60,000 nt of DNA from Symsagittifera roscoffensis (taxonomy: Eukaryota > Xenacoelomorpha > Acoela > Convolutidae). Of the stretch, positions 46,545 to 58,100 are shown one piece after another (positions within the stretch are counted from its first letter, which is position 1; each line of letters opens with the position of its first letter). The notes beneath the pieces are model-generated. The model was given only the letters and a program-made list of their open reading frames with translations. It was not told where the DNA came from and made no database searches. A program made the position numbers and the translations under genes. The stretch spans positions 74,237,617 through 74,297,616 of the forward strand of contig NC_087063.1 of NCBI RefSeq assembly GCF_963678635.1. Reading direction: 5' to 3'.

Positions 46545-47400
46545 GAACTTTTTCTCAGCTCTTCCCCAAAAAAAACTTTCCCAAAATTTTTTTTCGAGAC
46601 CTTTGATGGTGTAAGTAGGAGGATTTTTGTAGATGTTGCCAAAGTTTTAAAAATTTTATCTGTAAATTGTGGCTTATATTTTTTTCGGAACGGAATATCA
46701 TTTTTCTAAATTCTCACTCTATCCCTAACTTAGAAATTTGGTTTGGTATAAGTCATGAACAATTTGTTATACAAAATTGATAAAAAATCACTAGTTTTCA
46801 CATGTCTCGGAGATTTTCCAATCGAGCAATTTTTGCGACAGTTTAATGTAGAAACGATTTTTTCACATTGATATTCAATGTAAAGATATATTATTTTAAA
46901 AATTGAATTGCTCTCTCTGCAAATGCACCTTTTGTTTCACTTATTGTTGAGTGCTTTCAATGTCTTTCCCCTTGCAAACGTTTTTAAAAGCTTCCCCATA
47001 TTCTGTTCCTTTATCAACCCAAAGTTTTTCTGGAGTGTTTTTTCGAGAAATCATTTTTTTGAAAGCTTGTAAAGTATCTTAAGCATACTTTGTTTTCATT
47101 GTTTGAACTCTGCCAAATCTCGAAAAAATTTCGTCAGCAACTAAAAATTAACTTGACTCCCTTGTTTTGACTAGCTAACTTGTCTACAAAAGCGAAGCCC
47201 ATAGACCAGATTTTTTTGATTGATTTAGAAAAGGCTTGAAGTCTTCGGAAACGCCCGATTGTTGGACCAAACTTTGTATATGTTGTCATAGTTTGTAAAA
47301 ATTGTTCTTCTTTTATTTGATAAACCACTCGCTTCACTCAAACTTGGAATAGATTTGTACACAGCTCTAACCTTAGAATACGATCTAATCTGTTTTGTCT
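46545..47400 (-). pseudogene. Maverick retroviral-type integrase
   Basis: The piece 47,337-47,134 holds the N-terminal zinc-region end and the start of the core (TKFGPTIGRFRRL, MGFAFVDKLASQNKG). Further on come QTMKTKYA, KKMISRKNTPEKLWVDKGTEYGE with the second catalytic Asp, and SETKGAFAERAIQFLK with the catalytic Glu. The C-terminal module follows with VRDRVRI and IPFRKKYKPQF. The first catalytic Asp appears replaced (MGFAF), and there are several frameshifts. The enzyme integrates the Maverick into the host genome. Confidence 0.82.
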
Positions 47401-47479
47401 TTTTTTAAGATTTTGAAAGGGATTCAAGTTCCTCTGTCTTTTGCTTTGGCATTCTTGTTAAAAACAAGCTTAGGAGGAA

Positions 47480-48040
47480 GTTGAGTTGCTTCCAAAATAG
47501 TAAAGTGAACAAAAAATATCAGGAAATTTGTTGTCACTGTCTACAAGGAATTATTTTGTATCTCGATTATCTAATATTATATTGTCTGACAGGCTGAGTG
47601 TGGTTCTAAGAGAATACAAAATAAATCAGTAAGGTGCTTTTTGGTTGCTCGTTTTCAACCTCGCTTTTACAGCACTGTAAATAGTATCAATCATTTTTGG
47701 TACAATCTCTTCTTTTTTGTTTTTGTTCCAATTTTTGTTTTCTTGAAAGTGTACTATTAATAAACTGGGTACGGAGTTAAAACAAACTGCTCCATACCAG
47801 GTCTATCTTTTAATGACGAAAGAGGTGATGATAGATATTTTTGTCTAAATTCTGAAATTTGTTTCGATATTTTGCCACGTTTTCTGTCCGAAGGTCTCGA
47901 AGTTCTCCTCTTATTAGGTTTATCAAACACTCGCTAAAAAACTGAATGAAATTTTTTGGACAATTAAAGTTGAACTGTTTTCGAAGCCTTGGGGAAAATT
48001 TTTGAAATATTGGGACAATAGAGACGTTTTGTGTACTCAT
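47480..48040 (-). pseudogene. Conserved small Maverick ORF, function unknown
   Basis: The piece 48,040-47,810 (76 codons) contains FSPRLRKQFNFNCPKNFIQ and SECLINLIRGELRDL, followed by a Lys-rich segment. I recognise this pattern from Mavericks of other invertebrates, next to the integrase or ATPase gene, and know of no assigned function. A second stretch at ~47,700-47,480 (YSAVKARLKTSNQKAPY) may be its continuation or a neighbour. Confidence 0.5.
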
Positions 48041-48086
48041 TAACCAAAAACTTTGTCTCTATTGCAACTGGTGAGTAAAATTTCAT

Positions 48087-48845
48087 TCAAAATGAGCCAC
48101 TATTAGAGCAATACCTAAGTGAATCAAATGTGTTTAGGGTTAAATCAATAAGTAAATGACCATAAGGAACAAATTTTGCATCTTGATACCACTCTTCCAG
48201 TTGGGATTCTAGATCTTGTTCTTGACATAATGTTTTGATTTGTAAATTATCTCTCGGCGACTTGAACAAGACTATGTGTGTATTCTGCTACTCTTCATCT
48301 CCTCCCAATTTGCTTTGATGAATTAAATTGCATTTGTTGTATATTGTATTCAGACCCCTGTGTCTCCCAGCAGTTGCAAATTTTACAATTTATTTGGAGC
48401 TTGAAGTTTCTTCACAAGAATCATCAAATATAAGCAAATACTTAGTTCCATTATTGGGAAGATTTTCAACCGAGTCAAAATCTACTCCTTGGATAAATTT
48501 AAAATCTTTTTTTTTTGCATTTGACTATAGAGTGGTTGATGATGTTGACAAAAGTAGAAAATTTTATCGAATGTTGGTTGACAAGTATCAACTAACAACC
48601 AATCAAAAAAGGATAGGTTTTTCCACATCTACTTGGTCCAATTAAGGAAACAAAAAATCGATCTTTGATGGGTATTATTTCATTAATAGCTTTGGAGAAG
48701 GTAGAATTTAACCGAATGTATTTGATAAGATAGCTAGCCGAAATGGAGTTTCTTCACTTGCCGAGGAAAACCTTATTCGAACGATTGCACATAGTAGCAT
48801 CAAAAGTATAATAGAAAAACTAAAAGGGATCTATTACATGTACGT
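48087..48845 (-). pseudogene. Maverick genome-packaging ATPase (FtsK/HerA type)
   Basis: Minus strand near 48,655 encodes FVSLIGPSRCGKT, a Walker A motif. A frameshifted part near 48,470 encodes GVDFDSVENLPNNGTKYLLI followed by FDDSCEE, a Walker B motif, then ATAGRHRG. The C-terminal part 48,269-48,087 has FKSPRDNLQIKTL and YGHLLIDLTLNTFDSLRY. These are the landmarks of the A32-like packaging ATPase that loads DNA into the capsid. At least three frame changes. The plus-strand open frame 48,328-48,645 is its shadow. Confidence 0.82.
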
Positions 48846-48849
48846 CCAA

Positions 48850-49555
48850 ATAACTTCCATGATTTTTGTTTTCGATTTTCTTCATCAAAAACAAAATTTC
48901 CTAAAACAGCGGGCTTGTCACATTGATCGACCATTTTAAATCTAGAAAAAAAAATGACAAGGACAGTTTATTAAAAATCAAAAAAGGTCATACAATAAGA
49001 TTATAATGACTATTAATTCGTTGAAAAAACATCGAGTCTATGTTCCGTATGCAAATGCTTTTCTTTCCGCTCAGTGAAGAGTTTTTGCTTGACGAAATGG
49101 GTAGCTGCTACACCTCCAATCAAATGCTTCATCTTTGAATATCAAATATTGAACTTTTAGGCAAGCGTAGTCGTCCAAATTTTCATTCTTTGTTTCCGAA
49201 AACTCCGACGGAACCCTAATTTTTTAATAAATTTTTGCAAAAATTTCCGTTTCCTCGGCTTTCAGATTTGTCTTTTTTTCTAAATTTCAGCATATTTTTT
49301 TACCGCTGCTCCAACTGATTCCATGAAGATGCTTTGTACATCAAGAATACTGGGATATTGTTTTGACTTTTTTGAGAGGAAGAAAGGAAAATCCTACCGT
49401 TTGTCCATCCTTATAAACTCCTAATTCTTTCCATCCAAATCAGCCAGGCTTCTTCTGTTAACTGTTTTCTCTGGAGTTTTTAAATTAAAATGATTAACAA
49501 TTCAACAATGCAAATACTAATGAAGCAAAGATTTTAACTTTCATAAACACAGAAA
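48850..49555. other. Maverick interior, no gene recognised
   Basis: Scattered short minus-strand open pieces, for example one around 49,430-49,270 containing WLIWMERIRSLXGWTNG. These hint at a decayed gene on the minus strand, but I cannot assign it. Confidence 0.4.
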
Positions 49556-49800
49556 AAAAATCAGGTCACGTGACCAAGAAAGCATGAACTGGGGAGACTA
49601 GGTGCAACATAACAACACCCAGATTCTTTTTTCGTAGTAGGTTTCACAGATCCATCAGAATTATGTGTAGAATTGCATGTAGTCTAAAGATTTCGGAGTT
49701 TGCAAAAAAAATATTCCATACAGAGATATCCGTATCCAATTAAACCTCCAAAAAGAATTTTTTGGTCCATTTCTTTCAAATTTACATCCGGGTCTGAAAT
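49556..49800 (-). pseudogene. Decayed minus-strand gene piece
   Basis: Reads about 80 codons with a single stop (MDQKILFGGLIGYGYLCMEY, then PTTKKESGCCYVAPSLP). A perfect 12-bp palindrome GGTCACGTGACC lies near its end at 49,564-49,575. No family is recognised. Confidence 0.3.
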
Positions 49801-50295
49801 AAAACAGGTACAAAGAAATATATATTTTTTATGTTTGTATTTGATGAGAAATCTTACTTTGTAATCTCAAAAGTTTTTAGAATTGCATTCAAATTCTGTA
49901 CGTTGAATTTCTACAGTGGTTTAGTCAATAATGATACAAGATTTTTTGAATATCTCTTCATAGCCTAGTAATGAAGGAGTGTATCGAGTAATTAATCATA
50001 TTCTTCTCTTTGTAGTTGGGAAGATTGATTGTTTTTCCATTGATTTCCCTTTGTTCCAAATTCTATAAGTTCTCATTTTTTGTTATCGGACTGGTACATT
50101 ATGTGAGTTTTTCTTCTACCATTATGCAGAGACTACTCAAAATGTGATTTTTGTAAGTCTATTTGGCAAGTTTGGTAAATTTTGTGATTCTACAACAGTA
50201 AGCGATGTTTTGTGGGTTGTTTTTCTGTAGAGCAAAACGAAGAAGTCCCAAGTTATTGAGAAGTTTTAAGAAAAAATTTCTTGAAAAACCAATAT

Positions 50296-50918
50296 TCAAT
50301 TCATCTGCGCAACAGAAGTATTAAATAAAAAGTGCTTTTGAGGATACATATTAAAATTACAAGACAAAAAAAATAACCAACACAATTCTTTGTACAATAC
50401 AGTTCTCAACAAACATAAAGTCTCCAAAGGTTGGGACAGTTTGAATTCGTTCAAAGTATAGTTGACATAGGCAACCTGTTTCATTGCTTCCTTCTCTTTT
50501 GCACTGAAGAGTCGAATATGAATATAGGGTGTTTTGTTCACATTGTACTTCTTGATTGTGACGCAAACTTATCTTCTATTGTTAGTTGCTATGTCATACA
50601 ATTTGTTGCAGTTGGCAAGCTTCTGATCTATAGTTGACTCCTTGTCAGAAATGAGTTCCAGTTTAGGAACGAGTCCCAAGTTTTTAGCATCGTGATCAAC
50701 AGTATTTCTGTTTGCCGTGGTTGCTTCTTCTTTTTCACGAAGATAGACAAACTGCCTTTTTTCGTGTTGTCCCAACTCATATTTCGTGAATAGATGAAAG
50801 CAGAGTTCAAAATAAATTTTCCCCTTGTAGGGTTTTTGGGTCCAAGCAAATCTCCCAAGTCTTGTTTGATTTTCTGAGAACTCAATATAATTGGAATATT
50901 TTCTTTTCTTGAGTACAT
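50296..50918 (-). pseudogene. Unknown Maverick gene, frameshifted
   Basis: The ATG at 50,918 opens a frame (MYSRKENIPIILSSQ, KFILNSAFIYSRNMSWDN) that passes through frame changes into DAKNLGLVPKLELISDKEST and then PYIHIRLFSAKEKEAMKQVA. Taken together this looks like one ~200-residue protein broken twice. It is the first gene of the minus-strand block, nearest the central repeat array. I do not recognise a family. Confidence 0.45.
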
Positions 50919-50929
50919 TATGAGGAGCG

Positions 50930-51830
50930 AACTGATCAGATGAGTAGAAATGAGAGAAATGATTTTGAGATTAAATGAAAATGGAAGTAAACATTATGAG
51001 TCATTCAGTTAACCATAAAAGGAAATAGAACTAGAAATGGAAGTTTTGTGTGTGAAGTTTCCAAATATGGAATTATGATGGTGTTACTGTTTCTATATAA
51101 ATCCACAACTCTGAACAAAAATCATTGTTCCAGGTGGCTGCTGCTATGTGTCAAATTTTTCCAATAATTTCATCAAATTTTTGTCAAAATTTGCTCTTTA
51201 TTTCCGTTTCTAGTGTTTTTTACAAAAAAAATACAGTAAACCAAAATTTTTGCGTCTCTACGCACAATTCTTACTGTTCGTTGGAAAATTGTAACTTCCA
51301 CATACTTCTGATTGGTTTATTTTTTGATCAAATTTCAAATTTTAAAACAATTGGGTAGTTTTCATTTCACATACCAAATTATCGATTGTCTTTACACTGT
51401 GTACAAACACAGAATTTAATCGAACGTTATTCAATCAACTTGACCGCGTTTTTCATCACAACTTGAAATGGAAAGGAGCAGAAAAACGCCAAGTGTTGCA
51501 AACAAAAAATTGATGAGGCACAAAATTCGAACCTCTTTAAATAAAATCTAAGCAGAAACTATCTTCCACACAAACTCTCGATTCTGCTTTTCTGGAAAAA
51601 GTTCGTAAAGTACAAAACTCAAAATATGAACATGATTTGTTAAAAAATATTTGACTGTTTTTTGGTGGTTCTGGATTTGTAAATAGTGATCATGTCAATT
51701 TTCAATGAGAAAACAAAAAACTTTTGATAGTCCATCTTTTTTCTCTCATACGCTTACGTATTTACCAAAAACTTCAAACCAAAAGAAAAAAATTCATCAT
51801 TATGGAGGAATATGCAAAAATCTCTACCAC
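50930..51830. other. Spacer between the minus block and the central array
   Basis: AT-rich. A TATATAA word at 51,093-51,099 is followed by an open frame 51,125-51,358 (77 codons, hydrophobic, no family). I see nothing firmer. Confidence 0.4.
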
Positions 51831-51835
51831 CTTTT

Positions 51836-53940
51836 AAACAAGATGAAATTTTTTTTTTTTGATTTCTAAGCTGCAAAAACCTTTTTAATTTTTTTAACAA
51901 GTTGCAAAAAAAGATTCGCTTATTGTTACAAAATTCGAAAAGTGTTACAACTTTTTTTGACAAGATGCGAAAAAATTTTTAAGTTTTTTGATAAGATGCG
52001 GAAAATGTTTCAATTTATTTGACAAAATGAAAAAACTGTTGCACTTTTTCTGACAAAATGTGAAAAGTGTTTCAGTTTTTACTACAAAATGCGAAAAGTT
52101 TTTTCATTTTTTTTTACAAGGTGCGAGTTTTTTTGACAAGATGGAACTAACCATCAGGCATATATTACTTGTGTAGAAATGTTCTATTGTTTTTTCTAAT
52201 TTGTATGGAAGAATTTATTAAGTTTCTTAACATGTGTGCGAACTCGGAGCGCTAAAATAGGTTGTGCGAAATCTAATCGTTTTTCAATGATTCTAATTGA
52301 AAAAAAAACATGGATTTGTACTAGATCAGGCGAAAGTTCTACAGAGTAGATAAGCTTGCTGTTTTGCACTGAGAAGATCATTTTGATCAATAAGTAAAGG
52401 TACGAGTAAAAAGAACAATTGATTTACAGTTGAGAGAGGATGTAGTTGAAGGCAGTTGAGTTCTATTTAAAGTATTTAGAGCTGAGAGAGGAAGTAGTTG
52501 ACAGTATTTATGTTGAAAAATGATTTTTAGTTTAACTTTTAAACAAGATGAAATTTTTTTTTCTGATTTCTAAGCTGCAAAAACCTTTTTAATTTTTTTA
52601 ACAAGTTACAAAAAAGATTCGCTCATTGTTACAAAATGCGAAAAGTGTTACAACTTTTTTTGACAAGATGCGAAAAATGTTTTTATTTTTTGATAAGATG
52701 CGGAAAATGTTTCAAATTATTTGACAAAATGAAAAAACTGTTGCACTTTTTCTGACAAAATGTGAAAAGTGTTTCAGTTTTTCCTACAAAATGCGAAAAG
52801 TTTTTTCAATTTTTTTTTACAAGGTGCGAGTTTTTTTGACAAGATGGAACTAACCATCAGGCATATATTACTTGTGTAGAAATGTTCTATTGTTTTTTCT
52901 AATTTGTATGGAAGAATTTATTAAGTTTCTTAACATGTGTGCGAACTCGGAGCGCTAAAATAGGTTGTGCGAAATCTAATCGTTTTTCAATGATTCTAAT
53001 AGAAAAAAAAACATGGATTTGTACTAGATCAGGCGAAAGTTCTACAGAGTAGATAAGCTTGCTGTTTTGCACTGAGAAGATCATTTTGATCAATAAGTAA
53101 AGGTACGGAGTAAAAAGAACAATTGATTTACAGTTGAGAGAGGATGTAGTTGAAGGCAGTTGAGTTCTATTTAAAGTATTTAGAGCTGAGAGAGGAAGTA
53201 GTTGACAGTATTTATGTTGAAAAATGATTTTTAGTTTAACTTTTAAACAAGATGAAATTTTTTTTTCTGATTTCTAAGCTGCAAAAACCTTTTTAATTTT
53301 TTTAACAAGTTGCAAAAAAGATTCGCTCATTGTTACAAAATGCGAAAAGTGTTACAACTTTTTTTGACAAGATGCGAAAAATGTTTGAAGTTTTTTGATA
53401 AGATGCGGAAAATGTTTCAAATTATTTGACAAAATGAAAAAACTGTTGCACTTTTTCTGACAAAATGTGAAAAGTGTTTCAGTTTTTCCTACAAAATGCG
53501 AAAAGTTTTTTCAATTTTTTTTTACAAGGTGCGAGTTTTTTTGACAAGATGGAACTAACCATCAGGCATATATTACTTGTGTAGAAATGTTCTATTGTTT
53601 TTTCTAATTTGTATGGAAGAATTTATTAAGTTTCTTAACATGTGTGCGAACTCGGAGCGCTAAAATAGGTTGTGCGAAATGTAATCGTTTTTCAATGATT
53701 CTAATTGAAAAAAAACATGGATTTGTACTAGATCAGGCGAAAGTTCTACTGAGTAGATAAGCTTGCTATTTTGCACTGAGAAGATCATTTTGATCAATAA
53801 GTAAAGGTACGGAGTAAAAAGAACAATTGATTTACAGTTGAGAGAGGATGTAGTTGAAGGCAGTTGAGTTGTCTTTAAAGTATTTAGAGCTGAGAGAGGA
53901 AGTAGTTGACAGTATTTATGTTGAAAAATGATTTTTAGTT
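51836..53940. repeat. 704-bp tandem array, three copies
   Basis: Copies start at 51,836, 52,541 and 53,245 with 'aaacaagatgaaatttttt' and are more than 95% alike. The first ~300 bp of each copy are made of seven to eight ~33-36-bp sub-repeats of the type 'gacaaaatgcgaaaagtg' plus a T-rich tail. The rest is single-copy within the unit. The small minus-strand frames seen twice (52,196-52,390 and 52,899-53,093) are repeat by-products. Confidence 0.95.
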
Positions 53941-53944
53941 AAAA

Positions 53945-54600
53945 GTAAGGGGAACTCGAATGTGTGGGTTTCACCAATCATGTTTGATTTTCCATATAAG
54001 GTCTGTAGTCGTGTCCAATCCGATTTCAGCTTCCTTTCATTGAAGTTTATCTAAAAGCCGTGTCCAATCGGAAATCAAGTTTCATTTTAGGTACTTTTAA
54101 CACATTGTCGTTTCCAATCACAGAGAAAAGTTTTTGTTCTAGTTGTCGTATCTAATAGGAGAACTCTTTTAAGGAATTAAATTTTCCAAATAAGAAAAAA
54201 AATATACAAAAGCAATCGCAAAAATAAATTACCAAAAATTGTTTGCAGTATAAATTAATAAATAATGCCGATATAAAAAAAGATAGAAAATTAGAACAAG
54301 TAGCAATTTCACAGATTTTTTCTTCAAGTTACTTGAATTTTTTGTATGTAAACAATGAACAATTGCTGATTTTCGAGTAGATAGTCAGTTTCTTTGATTT
54401 TGAGTTAAATTTGAGATGATAACGCAAAGTTGATGAATTTTGCAAAGCAAATTCTCGGATCTCTGACTCCAAACTTGATCATGCAGGATTTTGAACTTTG
54501 ACAATCTTTAAAAAAATGAAGGAAAAAAATTGTCGGGAACGTTTTTTAAAATTTTGGGTATCGGGTAAAAAATAAAAAGACTTTTTGATTAATTTCAGTT
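53945..54600. other. Spacer after the central array
   Basis: At 53,970-54,170 the word 'tgtccaatc' or 'gtttccaatc' recurs about every 60 bp (53,970s, 54,015, 54,062, 54,110). The rest is AT-rich with no gene. Confidence 0.4.
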
Positions 54601-54641
54601 TTTCTAGAATGAATGAAATTTTTTTCTTAGTCAGGTGTAAT

Positions 54642-54872
54642 TCAGTCGTAAGAAGCTTTGATACGCAATATGTGGATCAAAAGTAAACTCTTTGGTTGAG
54701 TAAGTTTCCCTAAAGAACCTTTACTTAGTCGGAGAACTATATTTTGGAGAACAAAAACGTCCAAAAAATTGTGAGAAAAGTAAGAGTCAACGTCTATTTC
54801 ATCAATTGGAAAATTAAGTGGAATTTTTTTGTAGAGTAACTCGAGGAAATTCAATAGTTTTATAAAAGACAT
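54642..54872 (-). CDS. Hypothetical 76-residue Maverick ORF
   Basis: An open minus-strand frame with a Leu-rich start (MSFIKLLNFLELLYKK) and balanced composition (DVFVLQNIVLRLSKGSLGK). It stands alone between the array and the polymerase gene. The composition suggests a real protein, possibly a Maverick accessory gene. No family is recognised. Confidence 0.4.
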   Translation of the reverse strand: MSFIKLLNFLELLYKKIPLNFPIDEIDVDSYFSHNFLDVFVLQNIVLRLSKGSLGKLTQPKSLLLIHILRIKASYD

Positions 54873-55194
54873 TTTTCAAATACTGATAGAAAAAAGTTTA
54901 AAAGTAAAATTGACCTTTTTTTAAATACTCGATTCTGATTGATAGATTTTGAAATTGAGAAGCCTTCTTTTTTTGCAACAGCAAATAGAAACATAATCAT
55001 TCTGATTTTCTTTCACGCCAAAAACAATTGTTCTTTACATCATATAACTACTTGAAAAAAAAATCTTTTTTTCCCTCAAAAATTCAAAGTAAGTATGAAT
55101 CACTACATTTAACTTCGGGACATTACAAATCTCCGTTTTTATGTTTACCAAGTTCTAATTTCTTTATTTTAATACTTAATAAGTCTCTCAGTGT

Positions 55195-58100
55195 TTAGAT
55201 GCCATCGTTGTAGAGAAAAATAAGGGCAACGTCAGGACTGTGAAAGCATGTAAGTAAGGGCGCATGCAGCTGGACATCGCCAAAGTTGTCAAGCAGGGAT
55301 TGTTTCTTGTACTGATTTTAAGTATTTCACTTACAATAAACATGAAATAAATTATCACGTGGCCGAAAAGCATGCTCTATCAGCTTCCAAGCAATTAACC
55401 ATTTATTCTTCTTGCGAAAACAATTTTCCGAGTTACTAATCTGTTCAACAACATCGGAGTAAAGAACATGGAGTGCTACAACGGAAACCAAGTGATCCGG
55501 TGGCAGACTTGAACAAGATTGTGGAGAAAGAAGGAGAAGATGGAGAGAAACTTGAAGATGAGTTGAGTGCTTGTCAACACTTCCTTGTAGATACCGAGAT
55601 CGAGACTGGGAAACATAAGGTATTTAACTTTTAAATGTCGAAGTTAGATACCAAAATTATCAACGAGAATCAGTAAGCTATTCTCGTTGACAAAGTATTC
55701 AATAAGCTGGATTCCGCTGCAAAAATCTGTATCGCCTATGGATTTGATCTTCGTAGTATAGAAATGGGAGAATATTGGTAATACTACGCACACGAAACAA
55801 AAATACTTTGTTTGATAAATCGCATTTACTGTGTACGAAAGCGGATTTGATTACAATCCAGGGAAGTTTTGAAAAGCTTGATATCGTGGAGCAATGCAGC
55901 CAAGAACAACAAAACACAAATTGGAGGTTTAAGTTGTTCACAAATGTCACCCCTTTTGCTGCACTACTAAAAATTATTCCAATGGGATGTCCAGACACTG
56001 TATTAACCGAGCCTTTACCGAAAAACCATTCAGTAAACCGTCTTTTATCGGACAAAGAAAGGCAACCATACAAAGTTTTTTTTTGTTTTTTTTCCGTGCG
56101 TTAACATTGTACTTGCATGCTCATAGTAACCTCGATGCTCATACATCTCAGCTGTTTACAGAGTTTATATCAAAATCTGGATTTTATCCGAAGAGCTTTC
56201 GCGGAGTTACCACTGATGCTTTACCTCATATCGAGGGAATAGTTCAATGCAACATATTCATCTATGATTTTGACATTAAGGAAGGAGATTATGTCGGAGA
56301 ATTAACCAATAAAATTATTGGAAAAGTTGATAAAATTGTTAACTTTTAAGGTTCAACAATCAAATAATTCACACGAATGATATTGAATCTTTCATCAAAT
56401 GCTTTCAATGTCCTAGGTGTGACTGTTTCTTCAACAAGTCGAACGAATTCAACAGACATCTTTTGACTTGTAAAGATCAAGTTCCACACATTTATCCGAA
56501 GAATGTATATACATTTCGAGAAACGCTATTTGAAAAGTTGGAAGTTTTCAATATACCAGCTTCGAAAGATAGCACATTATTCAACAACCTAGCCATTTTC
56601 AGTTTTGAGTCGAGATGTGTCCCATCAGATTAACTAAAGTCTACCCAAACAACAATCTGGATCTGACAACACCTTCCAATTTCTGTATCAATATCCTCGA
56701 ACCTGATAGAAGAACCAATTTTTATTACTTATAAGGGTCCGCAAAAACTTATTATGGAATTTGTAATCAATCTTGAACTTTTGGCTGAGAAAAGTCAGCT
56801 CGACATGAGAACTAATTTTCAAGATGTTGAAAGAGTAGTTTAATGAGTGGATGTCCAAAATTCTCCTGGAGTTGAATAAAAGATGTCGAAATCATCCAAC
56901 TGAAAATTTTGAATAGGAAGACAAATGTATAGAGGAGACAGAGGAAACTGATGTTCCAACCCAGTTTTTGAGAATGCAAAAAAAATTGGCTGATTATTTT
57001 GAAACAAAATCTGGAGAGGTATGTAAACACCCTAACTGTATTTAGATTTAACAGTGGAAGATACGATCTAAACTTGATCAAGAGCTATCTGATTCCCTAC
57101 TTAACCTCTGATAGAGAAGCTGAACCAGTGGTTATCAAAAAGGCTGAAAATTTTATGTCCTTCGAGTTTGGAGACATACAATTTCTCGATATCATGAGTT
57201 TTTGGGGGAGAAACATCTCTAGAATCCTTTCTTAAAGCTTATAAATCAAGTGAAACAAAAGGGTTTTCCCTTATGAGAGGTTTGACAGTGCCGACAAGCT
57301 CAAGAAAGAAGAATTACCTCCATAAACTGAGAGACAGCAACCCTCTTGATGAAGACTTTAAGGATTATCAGAACTTGTGATCAAGTGGACTTGAAGAACA
57401 GCAAGCACTAAAAAATTCAAATCAAGTCAGTACCCGCATCTGGATTGGATAATTAAAGCTTACAGGAGATTTGGCAGAAACCTGGAATGACTACATTTAG
57501 AGATTTTTTGCAGTGGAACAACAACAAAGATGTTGTTCCAACTCTTGAAGGAATGCAAAAACTAGTTCTGTTTTTTTTTATCAGAATGAAATTGATATGT
57601 TAAAAGTTGGATGTACACTTCCAGATCTGGCAAATATTTGTCTGCACAAATCAACCAATGAAAAATTCTACCCAATTTGCGAAAGTGATAGAGATTTGTG
57701 GTTGAAACTTAGACAGGTTATGACGGGTGGGTATCATCAACTGTTTTTACGCGAAAAGCTGTTGTGGACGAAACTTTTATCAGGGAGTCATCAAATACTG
57801 CAAATCAATCATTGGAATTGATGCGAGCCAGCTATATCCCTATTCAATGTGTCAAGATATACCAACAGGATTCCACACAAGATGGGAGGTTGATTCCGAT
57901 ATGCAAAAATTCAAAGCTAGACATAACCGATCTCGTAATTTTGAGAGCATTGTGATGTCTTACAATCAATGAACAAGACGAGAATAAAAAATTTAGTGCT
58001 TTCACACATCTGGAAATCAAAAGAAATTTGACTGTTTCAATGTAGATGGTTTTTGCGATCATTGCAAAACAGTTTTGAAGCTATGGGATGCTACTCCTAC

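Noticed and set aside
48328-48645. Plus-strand 105-codon ORF as a gene
   Set aside because: It lies antisense to the packaging ATPase, whose motifs are recognisable on the minus strand.
52196-53093. Minus-strand 64-codon ORF found twice as a conserved gene
   Set aside because: The copies are identical only because the whole 704-bp unit is duplicated. The third copy does not keep it as an annotated frame.
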